Shown in pieces: positions 34,485-43,531 of a stretch of 64,000 nt of DNA (the stretch's first letter is position 1; every line of letters starts with the position of its first letter). The DNA is from Propionibacteriaceae bacterium (GTDB lineage: Bacteria > Actinomycetota > Actinomycetes > Propionibacteriales > Propionibacteriaceae), in the NCBI GenBank assembly GCA_031261455.1, contig JAISJP010000012.1:1-64000 (forward strand), given 5' to 3'. Under the pieces are notes generated by a model. It searched no databases, had not been told where the DNA came from, and saw nothing but the letters and a program-made list of their open reading frames with translations. Both the position numbers and the translations under genes were made by a program.

Positions 34485-36089
34485 ATGAGAAAACTAGCAT
34501 CAGGCGTCTTGGCAGCGGCATTGCTCTCTGGGGCATTGCTTACCGGCTGCTCAAGCGATGATCCGGACCCGGCCCCGACCTCCGCCTCTTCAGACGCTAC
34601 GACGGATGGACCGCAAAGTGGCGGCACCCTCATCTGGGGCAGTCGTAGCGAACCGGGCAATGGCGGTCTTGACCCCTTTGTCGCAGAGGTTTATCGCGGT
34701 ACCGCAATCATCGCGCTGATTTACGACACCTTGGTCACCAAGGACGATAATGGCGTCATCCAGCCAGGTATTGCTGCTAGCTACACCCAGGTTGATGGCA
34801 AGACCTACCAGTTCACCATTCGTGAAGGCGTCAAGTTCGGTGATGGCAGCGACCTCACCGTTAGCGACGTGATCTGGTCTTTTGAACATCACCGTGAGGC
34901 TAAGGGCGCTGGAGATGCTGCGCTCGCCAAATTGGAATCTATCACTGAGGTGACTCCGGGTGTTGTCGAGTTCAAGTTCAGCGATGATAACCCGGCGTTC
35001 TTGAACAACATTTCACGCGCCACCGGCGACTACTTCATCGTTGACCAGCAGTGGTACGAAGCTGCCAGCGAGAACGACCGCCAGATCAGCGTCAACGGCA
35101 GTGGCCCGTTCACTCTGGAAGCTTGGGAACAGGGCGTTGAACTGCGTCTGGTGAAGAACAGCTATTACTGGGATACCGAGAGGATTCATCTTGATGGCAT
35201 CACCTTCAAGATCACTGGCGACGACGAGGGCGCATTGCTGGCTTTGGTGCAGCAGGGCGCGGTTGATGCCGCTTGGTTCTGGGGTGCTGAATATGCGCAA
35301 CAGGCTGAGGATTCTGGCTGGACCCGTGGAAATGCCGCATACACTTCGGCTCGTTCGCTCTGGATTGACCCGACCTTCAATAATGGTGCTTTGAGCGATG
35401 TGCGGGTTCGCCAGGCCATCTCGCTTGCCATTGATCGCGAGCAGGTGATCTCTCTGGGGACTGCTGGCTTGGGTGGCATCACCTTCGTTACGCCTCCGGC
35501 TTTCACCGAACTGGCCGCGCCGAGCGCTACCACGCCTAACTACACCCGCAATGTTGAGCAGGCCAAGACCCTGCTGGCTGAAGCCGGAGTTAGCGACTTG
35601 GAGATCACCTTGACCTACGGCACCAACACCACCGATGTGTCGGCGCTAGAAGTTATTGCACAGAATCTTGCCGACGCTGGAATCACTTTGAAGCTCAATG
35701 GTGTTCCTTATGCTGAAGTTCAGAACGTCTTTACCACTGGTGCACCGTTCATGTCTGAGCTGATCTATGTTGTTGGCACCAAGGCCGCCGACCCGGCTGC
35801 TGCTTACACCTCTTGGCTGACCGACGGTGGCTTGGTTTCGCACTGGCAGAACAACCCAGATGCCGAAGCTGCTAAGGCTTTGCTGGCTCAAATCAATGTA
35901 GAAACCGATCCTGCTGTCCGCATTGATTTGCTGAACCAGTTGAACGCTGAAGTTGCCGACAAGGTGCTGATCCTCACTCCGTATGCCACTCCGCTGGCAT
36001 ACCATCTGTGGTCGTCGAAGGTGCATGGATACCAGACCGATCCACAAGATGGTCGGGTTCACCTACGTGACGCCTGGATTGAGCAGTAA
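34485..36089 (+). CDS. ABC transporter substrate-binding lipoprotein, family 5
   Basis: 534 residues. Lipoprotein signal MRKLASGVLAAALLSGALLTGC with lipobox Leu-Thr-Gly-Cys (Cys22), then a Ser/Asp/Pro-rich linker. The mature part has the SBP_bac_5 signature region (IALIYDTLVTKDDNGVIQPGIAASY, then YQFTIREGVKFGDGSDLTVSDVIWSFEH) used by dipeptide, oligopeptide and nickel importers. I chose the ATG at 34485, downstream of AAGGAAG, over an in-frame ATG at 34443 that would put charged residues before the signal peptide. The substrate cannot be read from sequence. Confidence 0.92.
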   Translation: MRKLASGVLAAALLSGALLTGCSSDDPDPAPTSASSDATTDGPQSGGTLIWGSRSEPGNGGLDPFVAEVYRGTAIIALIYDTLVTKDDNGVIQPGIAASYTQVDGKTYQFTIREGVKFGDGSDLTVSDVIWSFEHHREAKGAGDAALAKLESITEVTPGVVEFKFSDDNPAFLNNISRATGDYFIVDQQWYEAASENDRQISVNGSGPFTLEAWEQGVELRLVKNSYYWDTERIHLDGITFKITGDDEGALLALVQQGAVDAAWFWGAEYAQQAEDSGWTRGNAAYTSARSLWIDPTFNNGALSDVRVRQAISLAIDREQVISLGTAGLGGITFVTPPAFTELAAPSATTPNYTRNVEQAKTLLAEAGVSDLEITLTYGTNTTDVSALEVIAQNLADAGITLKLNGVPYAEVQNVFTTGAPFMSELIYVVGTKAADPAAAYTSWLTDGGLVSHWQNNPDAEAAKALLAQINVETDPAVRIDLLNQLNAEVADKVLILTPYATPLAYHLWSSKVHGYQTDPQDGRVHLRDAWIEQ

Positions 36090-36117
36090 TCAACGATAGG
36101 TAACAGCTATCTGCTGG

Positions 36118-36157
36118 CTGGGCGTTGCTACGGTGTAACCACTGTGGCAGCGCCCAG
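36118..36157 (+). repeat. Intercistronic inverted repeat between binding protein and permease
   Basis: CTGGGCGTTGC (36118-36128) pairs with GCAGCGCCCAG (36147-36157) with one G-T pair and an 18-base loop. It lies in the 158-base gap after the binding-protein gene, a place where hairpins often stabilise the upstream message or dampen permease expression. No T-run follows. Confidence 0.5.
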
Positions 36158-36247
36158 TCGGTGCGCAAGAACGCATTATTCATAGGCGCAAGATTTAGGA
36201 CGCGTCTCCAATAAGTAAATAGTCGATACAGAAGAAGTGACAAGACG

Positions 36248-37228
36248 GTGAAGAAGTTTCGAGCAGGGTACGCGTATTACGTCGCCCAAAGGCTTGGCAC
36301 TGCCCTGCTGGTGCTGCTCATCCTCTCCGTCGTCGTGTTTTTCTTGGTTCGGTTGATTCCGGGTGATCCGTTGGCAGGGTACTACGACACTCACGGCACC
36401 CCCAGCATCGAAGAAATCGCGCGGCTTAGGGAACAACTCGGGCTGGATAAGGCTTGGTATACCCAGTATTTCGAGTGGCTTGGCGGCATCTTGCAAGGTG
36501 ACTTTGGAGCATCTCTGACCAAGCCATTCTCGGTGGGTTATCAAATTGGCAGAAGGCTGCCCTACAGCATAGAGCTGGCGCTGTTGGCGACGATTATGGC
36601 CTTGATTATCGGTATTCCTGCTGGAGTCTTGGCTGGGCAGCGGGCCAATCATCTTCCCGATATTGCGGTGCGAACTGGGGTCATGCTGGCGATCTCCATT
36701 CCTAGCTTCTTGACTGCCCTCGCCGTGGTGCTAATCAACTCCCGGACCTTGAAATGGAACCTGATTGGCGCGGTGTCTTCCTCCAAAGGCATTGTCGATA
36801 ACGGCATCGCCATGCTGGTTCCAGCGCTGATTCTGGCGTTGCCTTTCTCCGGAACCGTGGTGCGTTACCTGCGTTCAGGGATGATCGAAGAGTTAGCAAA
36901 GCCATATCGCATCACCTTGGCCGCCAAGGGTCTAAGCGACGCCGAGATTGCCTACGGGCATGGTTTGAGGAACGCGATCATTCCGGTGCTCACTGTTATT
37001 AGCGTGCGACTTGCCACTTTGGTCGGTGGCACCGTGGTGATTGAAAACATCTTTTCCATCCCCGGCATGGGCAAGTATCTGATTGAGTCAATTTCCTCTG
37101 CCGACTATCCCAGCATTCAGGGCGCGATTCTGGTTATCGCTTCAGTCTATCTGTTGATGAGTTTGATCGTCGATTTGCTCTATCCGTTCCTTGACCCGCG
37201 CATCAAGTCGGGAGTGGGCGAGTCATGA
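36248..37228 (+). CDS. ABC transporter permease, DppB/OppB type
   Basis: 326 residues with six membrane helices. It opens with YYVAQRLGTALLVLLILSVVVFFLVRLIPGDP, the classic DppB start, and has the EAA-type coupling loop YRITLAAKGLSDAEIAYGHGLRNAIIPVLT near residue 225. The start is GTG. Its stop overlaps the next permease start (ATGA). Confidence 0.94.
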   Translation: MKKFRAGYAYYVAQRLGTALLVLLILSVVVFFLVRLIPGDPLAGYYDTHGTPSIEEIARLREQLGLDKAWYTQYFEWLGGILQGDFGASLTKPFSVGYQIGRRLPYSIELALLATIMALIIGIPAGVLAGQRANHLPDIAVRTGVMLAISIPSFLTALAVVLINSRTLKWNLIGAVSSSKGIVDNGIAMLVPALILALPFSGTVVRYLRSGMIEELAKPYRITLAAKGLSDAEIAYGHGLRNAIIPVLTVISVRLATLVGGTVVIENIFSIPGMGKYLIESISSADYPSIQGAILVIASVYLLMSLIVDLLYPFLDPRIKSGVGES

Positions 37229-38103
37229 ACTACACCCTAAAGAAACCCCAAGACGACACCAAGAAACCTCAAACCAAGAAGAGGTTTCAAGACGTAAATG
37301 TCTCGCTGATTGCAGGTATTGCCATCATTGCTGGTCTAACGCTGCTGGGCGTCGTCATGACGTTTTGGCCGCTCAACAACCCTTCGCTCAGCCTTGGCGG
37401 GCGTCTGGAGGGTCCCAGTGCGCGATTCTGGCTCGGTACTGACGACATTGGTCGAGATACCTTCACTAGGGTGGCGCAGGCGGCGCTGACCGGCGTTGCG
37501 GTGTCAATTGCTGCTGCCGCCGGGGCTTGCATGGTTGGTGCGGTGATTGGGGCGTTTACCGGCTATGTCAGCGGATGGCCAGACAAGGTCATTATGCGCG
37601 TGGTCGACGCCTTGCTCGCCATCCCTTCCATTCTGATCGTGCTGATCCTGCGTCTCGTGCTGGGCACTGGGGTTTGGCAACTGGTTCTGGCGCTGGCTTT
37701 CCTGTATTCGCCTTCGGTGGTGCGCGTGATTCGCTCAACGGTGCTGGTCACGCGACGCTCTGACTTTGTGGCGCTCGCCGAGATTGCCGGGGTGAACACC
37801 CCGTCAATTCTGCTCAAATACCTGCTGCCGAACTCACTGCCGACGTTGCTGGTGCAGGGGGCATCGGTTGGGTCAAATGCGGTGGTGTTAGAGGCCGTGC
37901 TCAGCTATCTGGGGCAGGGGATTCAACCTCCGCAGCCAAGTGCCGGGCGAATGCTCTATGAATACACCAAGTTTATGCAGACCTCTCCGATGCTGCTGAT
38001 TGCTCCAGCCATGGTGGTGTTCCTGCTCACCGTTGGGTGGAATCTCACTGCAGACGGTTTGCAGCGCGCCCTGCTGATTACCCGGTCGGGGGTGAAGAAG
38101 TGA
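37225..38103 (+). CDS. ABC transporter permease, DppC/OppC type
   Basis: 292 residues: N-terminal cytosolic stretch, membrane helix from about residue 30, the extracytoplasmic segment FWLGTDDIGRDTFTRVAQAAL typical of DppC, and the coupling loop FVALAEIAGVNTPSILLKYLLPNSL. The start overlaps the dppB-type stop by 4 bases and the end overlaps the next ATPase gene by 4 bases, so the genes are translationally coupled. Confidence 0.94.
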   Translation: MNYTLKKPQDDTKKPQTKKRFQDVNVSLIAGIAIIAGLTLLGVVMTFWPLNNPSLSLGGRLEGPSARFWLGTDDIGRDTFTRVAQAALTGVAVSIAAAAGACMVGAVIGAFTGYVSGWPDKVIMRVVDALLAIPSILIVLILRLVLGTGVWQLVLALAFLYSPSVVRVIRSTVLVTRRSDFVALAEIAGVNTPSILLKYLLPNSLPTLLVQGASVGSNAVVLEAVLSYLGQGIQPPQPSAGRMLYEYTKFMQTSPMLLIAPAMVVFLLTVGWNLTADGLQRALLITRSGVKK

Positions 38104-38969
38104 GCGTCACAAAGCAAGAGATAGCTAGCGACAAGGTAAGTGATGCCCCAGAGTTGGTGCTGGATATCGCTGACCTGAGCGTGAGCTATCCCAACGGATT
38201 CTTGGCCGTTGAAGACATTTCGCTACAAGTTGCCGCCGGCGAAATTGTTGGAGTGGTCGGCGAATCTGGCAGTGGAAAGACCACGGTTGGGTTGGCTGCT
38301 GCCGGTTTGCTTCCGGTTGGAACGAGCGTTGACGCAAGCCGATTCAGAGTTGCTGGCACCGAAGTCTCCACGCTCAAACCTAAGGGCTGGCGCGCACTGC
38401 GCAAGACTCAAGTGGGAATGGTTTTTCAGGAGCCGCTCGCCGCGCTGGACCCAACCATGACCATCGGCAAGCAGGTGCTTGAGGCCGCCAGACAGGTTGC
38501 TTCCACTCGCCCTGAGGCGCAAAAGGAGGCGCTGGAACTGCTCGATTTGGTGCGCCTACCGGAGCCGAAACAGCGCTTCAACATGTACCCGCACGAACTA
38601 TCTGGTGGGCAGCGTCAGCGTGTGGTTATTGCAATGGCGTTGGCAGGAAAGCCCAAGCTGTTGATTGCTGACGAACCTACCACCGCACTAGATGTCACCA
38701 TTCAGGCTCAGATCCTAGACCTGCTGCGCTCGATGCGGGACACTCTTGGGCTGGGAGTATTGCTGGTTTCGCACGATATTTCGGTGGTATCCAACATGGC
38801 AGAACGGCTGGTGGTAATGCTAAATGGCAGGGTTGTGCAGTCGGGAACACTGCAACAGGTGCTCTACGATGAGCCCGAGCCGTACACCTTGGCTTTGCGG
38901 GCAGCTATCCCTAACGTCGATGCTCCGCCTCGTTCGCTCTTCGAGATCCCCAGTTATGAGGTGAACTGA
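38100..38969 (+). CDS. ABC transporter ATP-binding protein, DppD/OppD type
   Basis: About 289 residues. Walker A GESGSGKTT, signature LSGGQRQRVVIAMAL, Walker B KLLIADEPTTALD, then an H-loop in VSHDISV. The usual DppD C-terminal extension with a cysteine-rich iron-sulfur motif is missing: the chain ends soon after AAIPNVDAPPRSLFEIP. I chose the GTG at 38100, which overlaps the permease stop (GTGA). Confidence 0.92.
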   Translation: MSVTKQEIASDKVSDAPELVLDIADLSVSYPNGFLAVEDISLQVAAGEIVGVVGESGSGKTTVGLAAAGLLPVGTSVDASRFRVAGTEVSTLKPKGWRALRKTQVGMVFQEPLAALDPTMTIGKQVLEAARQVASTRPEAQKEALELLDLVRLPEPKQRFNMYPHELSGGQRQRVVIAMALAGKPKLLIADEPTTALDVTIQAQILDLLRSMRDTLGLGVLLVSHDISVVSNMAERLVVMLNGRVVQSGTLQQVLYDEPEPYTLALRAAIPNVDAPPRSLFEIPSYEVN

Positions 38970-39757
38970 TGAGCACAGCAGTTTCCAGCGCAGATTCCAC
39001 CCCGATCATTGAACTGCGCAATGTCAGCAAAGTGTTTCTGGGCAGCGTCACCGCACTTGACGACGTTTCGCTTCAGGTCTTTCCTGGGGAGACGGTCGGA
39101 GTGGTTGGTGAGTCCGGTTCTGGCAAGACCACACTCAGCAAGGTGGCGCTGCTGCTTGAGGAGCCGACCAGTGGCGAGATGCGTCTGCTTGGCGAACCGA
39201 TCTCGCTGTCAAAGGAGAGTCGCAACAAGCTGCGCGGGGTGGTCCATGCGGTCTTCCAAGACCCTTACTCTTCGCTGAATCCGCGTTTTACGGTGCGCCA
39301 GACGCTGCTGGAACCGCTTGGCCCGCTCGGGATCAAAGGCGATGAGGCAAAGGAACGCATCATGCAAGCGCTGGCCGATGTTGAGCTGAGTGAGGGCGAC
39401 TTGCGCAAGTATCCAGCGCAGTTCTCTGGCGGTCAGCGACAACGCATCTGCATTGCGCGTGCCCTTGTTGGCCGGCCATCGCTAATCATCTTGGATGAGC
39501 CAACTTCTTCGCTTGACGCGCTAGTTCAGGCAAAAGTGCTGAATCTGCTGCTCAAATTGCAGGCAGAGCGCAATGTCGCCTATCTCTTCATCACACATGA
39601 CCTTGGGGTGGTGAACCGAGTTGCTGACCGAATCGCTGTCATGCAGCACGGTGTGGTGGTGGAGCAGGGGCTCTCCGCTCAGGTTTTGCGTAACCCTGAG
39701 CATCCCTATACCAAGCAGTTGTTGGCATCGGTGCCGCGAGTAAAAGGAGATTCATAA
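38969..39757 (+). CDS. ABC transporter ATP-binding protein, DppF/OppF type
   Basis: 262 residues with Walker A GESGSGKTT, signature FSGGQRQRICIARAL, Walker B LIILDEPTSSLD and H-loop ITHDLGV. VFQDPYSSLNPRFTV is the conserved Q-loop region of OppF-type subunits. Together with the preceding gene it gives the two ATPases of an oligopeptide-class importer. The ATG shares its first base with the previous TGA. Confidence 0.94.
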   Translation: MSTAVSSADSTPIIELRNVSKVFLGSVTALDDVSLQVFPGETVGVVGESGSGKTTLSKVALLLEEPTSGEMRLLGEPISLSKESRNKLRGVVHAVFQDPYSSLNPRFTVRQTLLEPLGPLGIKGDEAKERIMQALADVELSEGDLRKYPAQFSGGQRQRICIARALVGRPSLIILDEPTSSLDALVQAKVLNLLLKLQAERNVAYLFITHDLGVVNRVADRIAVMQHGVVVEQGLSAQVLRNPEHPYTKQLLASVPRVKGDS

Positions 39758-41047
39758 ATGACGCTGCATATCAGCCCCAAAGACGACTTGTTGAGCGTGC
39801 CGAGACGCATCACCATTTCCGGATATGAGCCGCTGAGCATCATCTATGTTGATTCCGAGACCCAGCGCAGGGGTGGGCTCTGGACCTCACGCAACTACTA
39901 TCTGGTCGACGCTCAGGGCCGAGTCGATCTTGACCGTGATGCTCCCGTTTGGGGTGACGCTTTCCAGGCAGGCTCAGATGTGGTTTTCTTCTCACAAAAA
40001 CCTGAAGATGGAGTTGACCCCGACCCGGCGCCGAGCGAGTTGGCTGACGGTTTGACTACGACGATCACCGTGAACGACCAACATGGCAGCTCTGAATCGC
40101 AGCAAGTTATTCAGCGTTTTATCGGCCCTGGAGTTACTCGAACGCTCATAGATCAAGACGGAGTGAAAGGTGTGCTCTTCACCCCGCCGGGTGCTGGGCC
40201 ATTCCAGAGCGTGGTCTTGTTGAACGGCAGTGATGGCGGAACCCATGAGACTAGAGCGGCGCTTCTTGCCTCAAACGGCATTCAGGTGTTGAGCTTGGCG
40301 TACTTCAATTATCCGGGGTTGTCGCCCTATATTTCGCAGACCAATTTGGAGTATTTCGAGAACGCCTTTGCTTGGGCAAACCGTGAACTTGATCCGCTTG
40401 GAGGCAAGGTTGCCACCAGTGGGGGTTCTCGCGGCGGGGAGCTGTCACTCTTGCTTCCAGCCACCTTCCCAGAGCTGGTATTTGGCACCGCGGCGTTTGT
40501 GCCGGGCGCTTTTGTACACAGCGCACAGACCTCAAAGGCTCCAGAGGCCGATTGGCGCGATCCGGCGTGGCTGCAAGCAGGCGTTGGCCTGTCTAACCTC
40601 TTTGCCGGCAACCCCTTCGCACCTGTTGAGAGCCCGTTCCTGCACAGCAACCCCCATTTTGAGCAGCATAACCGCCGAAACTCGGTCTTCATCGATGCGC
40701 AGGCATCTTCGACGCATCGTGAACGGGCGCGGATCAAGGTGGAGAACATCCAAGGCCCGGTCTTCTTGGCCAGTGGCACCGATGACAAGGTTTGGCCGGG
40801 CAGTTTCGCCTCGCGGTGGGTGAAGGCTCAGTTGGAGGCGCATGGGCATCCTTGGGAAGTCACCCATCTCGATTGCATCGGCGCAGGGCATCAAATCGGC
40901 CTGCCAGATGTGCCGCGAGTAATAGTGGCCCCCCACCCCGTGAGCGGAACCATTGGTACCAGCGGTGGCAGCGCCTCAGCGAACCAGCGTGCCAGCCGTG
41001 AATCATTCGATGCCGTGCTCCGGTTCTTCCACCGGATCAACGCCTAA
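39758..41047 (+). CDS. BAAT-type acyl-CoA thioesterase / alpha-beta hydrolase
   Basis: 429 residues. An N-terminal beta domain (about 1-125, ITISGYEPLSIIYVDSETQRRGGLW...) resembles the acyl-CoA thioester hydrolase/BAAT N-terminal region and is followed by an alpha/beta hydrolase. The nucleophile Ser224 lies in GGSRGGE, Asp in SGTDDKVWPG (about 343), and His in GAGHQIG (about 376), so the triad is complete. Members cleave or transfer acyl groups from CoA or amino-acid conjugates. AAAGGAG precedes the ATG. No signal peptide: it would act on the imported compound in the cytosol. Confidence 0.82.
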   Translation: MTLHISPKDDLLSVPRRITISGYEPLSIIYVDSETQRRGGLWTSRNYYLVDAQGRVDLDRDAPVWGDAFQAGSDVVFFSQKPEDGVDPDPAPSELADGLTTTITVNDQHGSSESQQVIQRFIGPGVTRTLIDQDGVKGVLFTPPGAGPFQSVVLLNGSDGGTHETRAALLASNGIQVLSLAYFNYPGLSPYISQTNLEYFENAFAWANRELDPLGGKVATSGGSRGGELSLLLPATFPELVFGTAAFVPGAFVHSAQTSKAPEADWRDPAWLQAGVGLSNLFAGNPFAPVESPFLHSNPHFEQHNRRNSVFIDAQASSTHRERARIKVENIQGPVFLASGTDDKVWPGSFASRWVKAQLEAHGHPWEVTHLDCIGAGHQIGLPDVPRVIVAPHPVSGTIGTSGGSASANQRASRESFDAVLRFFHRINA

Positions 41048-41059
41048 TCGAAGGCAACT

Positions 41060-41078
41060 GCTGCGCGCAAGTCGCAGC
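41060..41078 (+). repeat. Intergenic hairpin, conserved-loop type (copy 1)
   Basis: GCTGCG (41060-41065) pairs with CGCAGC (41073-41078) around CGCAAGT. It sits between the convergent hydrolase and DUF3073 genes, so it may end transcription from both sides. Close copies occur at 53182-53201 and 62112-62127. Confidence 0.5.
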
Positions 41079-41102
41079 ATCCATAGGCGACGGCGCAACT
41101 AC

Positions 41103-41327
41103 CTAGTCGTCGGTGTCGTCGGCGGGGGCTAGGTATTTTGCCGCGACGTCAGCCCACTCTTCGGGGATTTCGCTGTATTCGGGGTCGACGTGACGCGAGC
41201 CGTCATGGCCGTCGTCGTCATGTCCGCGAAGTTCGCGTTCTAGTGAAACGAAATCGGCATCTACCGGACGATACTTTAGATCGCGGGCTACCTTCGTTTG
41301 CTTTGCCTTTTGCCGGCCACGCCCCAT
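41103..41327 (-). CDS. DUF3073 family protein
   Basis: 74 residues beginning MGRGRQKAKQTKVARDLKY, the invariant basic start of this actinobacterial family; the rest is acidic (HDDDGHDGSRH, ADDTDD at the end). Function unknown. In Mycobacterium tuberculosis the homologue Rv0810c is convergent with purM; here the inserted operon lies between them. Confidence 0.9.
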   Translation of the reverse strand: MGRGRQKAKQTKVARDLKYRPVDADFVSLERELRGHDDDGHDGSRHVDPEYSEIPEEWADVAAKYLAPADDTDD

Positions 41328-41466
41328 ATCGGGTCGACCCCCTTAGCTGAAAAGTCAATCGCGCGGCGCATTGGGCTTATCGCGCGCACATGGTCAGAAA
41401 TCACTCGTGCCTATAGGTTAGTCCTCAACCCCACCTAGCTCCAAGCAGACGCGTCGAGAGCTTAAC

Positions 41467-43383
41467 CTATCGGCGTTTCTTGGACGTCGATTCGGGTACA
41501 AAAGGCACCGGCGAGTTGGGTGCATAAATCGAATCAAGCTGGGCGGCAAAGTTGCGCATCACGGCTGCGCGACGCACCTTCAGACTCGGCGTCAGTTCGC
41601 CCTGTTCGAGTGTCAGCTCGCGGGTGAGGATGACGTACTTCTTGATGGTCTCCCAACGTTCTAACTTGCGGTTGGCGCGACGAATGCACCGGTCAATTGA
41701 GCGGCGAATCTCGCTCAACTGGCTGATCTCCGCGAAGGTGGCGTGCGCCTGGCCGTGGTTGCGTGCCCACGTCTCCAGCGAGTCCTGATCCAGCACGATC
41801 AACGCGCTAACATACTGGTGCCCTTCACCGATGACGACGGCCTGTGCGGCGTAGGGAGTGTTCGCCATGATGGCCGTCTCCACTTTCTGCGGGGCGACGT
41901 ACTTGCCGTTGGAGGTTTTCAACAAATCTTTCTTGCGGTCTGTGATGCGGACGCAGCCGTCAGTGGTGAACTCGCCGATGTCGCCAGTGTGGAACCAGCC
42001 GTCGGTGAAGGCCTCCGCATTGGCCTCGGGCAGACCGCGATAACCGCGCGCCACAATCGGGCCCTGCAGCAGGATCTCCCCGTCATCAGCGATGCGCGTC
42101 TCCATGCCGGGCAGTGGCAGACCGACCGTGCCAAAGTGGGGGTGCGAAGGGTCGTCCACACAGGCGATTGCGGACGTCTCGGTGAGCCCGTAGCCCTCGA
42201 TGAGCGTGAGTCCGGCGGAGTAGAACCACTCCTGCACCTGCGCGCTGAGTTTCGCCGAACCGGAGATCATCAGACGCATCCGTCCGCCAAGTTTGTGCTT
42301 CAGTTTCTTGTAGACCAGAGCGTCAGCCAGCGCGTAACGCACCCGCAACCCGAATGGCATCTTGTCGCCCGCCAGCCGGTAGCTGCGCGAGTCGCGACCC
42401 ACGGCGAACGCCCAGCGACTGATGCGTCCCTTCAGCCCGCGCTTCGGGTACATGGTCATAACGGTGGCGCGCACTTTCTCAAAGATGCGGGGGACGCCCA
42501 CCAGAATTGTGGGGTGTGTCTCGCCGACGCCTGCGACGATGCGGTTGACGCGACCGTCCACGATCGACTCGAAGCCGATCTGCAACTGCACGGACAGCAG
42601 GTCGCGGCCAAATACGTGCGCCAGCGGAAGCCACAGGTACAGCACATCGTCGGCGAACACGAAGTTGCGCATGGCCACGGTAGCGCCCTCGTAGGTCCAC
42701 GAACCGTGAGTGATCTCGACGCCCTTTGGTGTGCCGGTGGTGCCGGACGTGTAGATCAGTGTAGACAGCGAATCGCGGTTGGCCAGTGCTAACGTCTCTT
42801 CCACGGCTTTGGGGTGCGTGGTCAGCCAGGTGCGTCCCAGCGCAGCCAGATCGCGATACAGCGACACGCGCGGGTCCGTGAACCCAAACGGGCGGAACTC
42901 ATCATCAATCAGGATAATGTGCTTGATCTGCTGGTCCAGAACCTCGCTGCCCTGCACCTTCTCCACCTGTTCCCAGTTTTCGGCGATCAGAATGGCCGCA
43001 CCGGAGTCGGCAAGAATGAACTGTTCGTCGCCAGCTTGGGTGGACGGATACACGGTGGTGGTCACGCCCGCAGCACAGGCGACAGCGAGGTCCAGCAGCA
43101 CCCATTCGATGCGCGTGGAGCAGGCCAGCGCCACCCGGTCTCCCGGTTTCAGGCTCAACGCCAACAGTGCGGCTGCAAACTCGTCAACTTTGACCCGTGT
43201 TTGCGCCCAGGTGAGCGGAGTCCACGTCTCCGGTTCTGTGTTCTCGGGATAACGGAAAGCCACCTTGTTAGGCGTTTTGCGCACACGCTCGCGGAACATG
43301 TGCCCGTAGCTGCGTGCCGTGAACTCAGTGATCTCTGCGGCGCTCTGGGTGACCGGGCCGAAGCCCAGGGGGATGTTAGTCAT
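41467..43383 (-). CDS. Long-chain acyl-CoA synthetase (AMP-forming)
   Basis: 638 residues of the ANL superfamily: activates fatty acids to acyl-AMP and then acyl-CoA. Motifs in order: YTSGTTGTPKGVE (ATP/phosphate loop, around 214-226), YGLTETSA, a GWFHTGDIGEF block, DRKKDLLKTSNGKYVAPQKVE (A8 hinge), and a late conserved Lys region (YVILTRELTLEQGELTPSLKVRR). It is similar to FadD15-type enzymes that lack a membrane domain. A 21-bp palindrome lies 72-92 bases upstream and may be its operator. The basic tail STSKKRR ends the chain. Confidence 0.93.
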   Translation of the reverse strand: MTNIPLGFGPVTQSAAEITEFTARSYGHMFRERVRKTPNKVAFRYPENTEPETWTPLTWAQTRVKVDEFAAALLALSLKPGDRVALACSTRIEWVLLDLAVACAAGVTTTVYPSTQAGDEQFILADSGAAILIAENWEQVEKVQGSEVLDQQIKHIILIDDEFRPFGFTDPRVSLYRDLAALGRTWLTTHPKAVEETLALANRDSLSTLIYTSGTTGTPKGVEITHGSWTYEGATVAMRNFVFADDVLYLWLPLAHVFGRDLLSVQLQIGFESIVDGRVNRIVAGVGETHPTILVGVPRIFEKVRATVMTMYPKRGLKGRISRWAFAVGRDSRSYRLAGDKMPFGLRVRYALADALVYKKLKHKLGGRMRLMISGSAKLSAQVQEWFYSAGLTLIEGYGLTETSAIACVDDPSHPHFGTVGLPLPGMETRIADDGEILLQGPIVARGYRGLPEANAEAFTDGWFHTGDIGEFTTDGCVRITDRKKDLLKTSNGKYVAPQKVETAIMANTPYAAQAVVIGEGHQYVSALIVLDQDSLETWARNHGQAHATFAEISQLSEIRRSIDRCIRRANRKLERWETIKKYVILTRELTLEQGELTPSLKVRRAAVMRNFAAQLDSIYAPNSPVPFVPESTSKKRR

Positions 43384-43454
43384 TTCTGCCTGCCTCGCAA
43401 GGAAAAGTTATTGCGTAACTCACGCTCACGCTACCGCCCCACACTCGCACCAGC

Positions 43455-43475
43455 TTTTGTAGGAAACCTACAAAA
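43455..43475. promoter_or_regulatory. 21-bp palindrome upstream of the acyl-CoA synthetase gene
   Basis: The arms TTTTGTAGG (43455-43463) and CCTACAAAA (43467-43475) are perfect complements around AAA. It lies between the usp and acyl-CoA synthetase genes. The shape suits a TetR-type fatty-acid regulator, but no such gene is in the window and the assignment is inference. Confidence 0.5.
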
Positions 43476-43531
43476 AGAGACCGTCTAAGTGCTGTTTCGT
43501 CCAGAAATGGGCGGATGACAGGCTATTGGCA

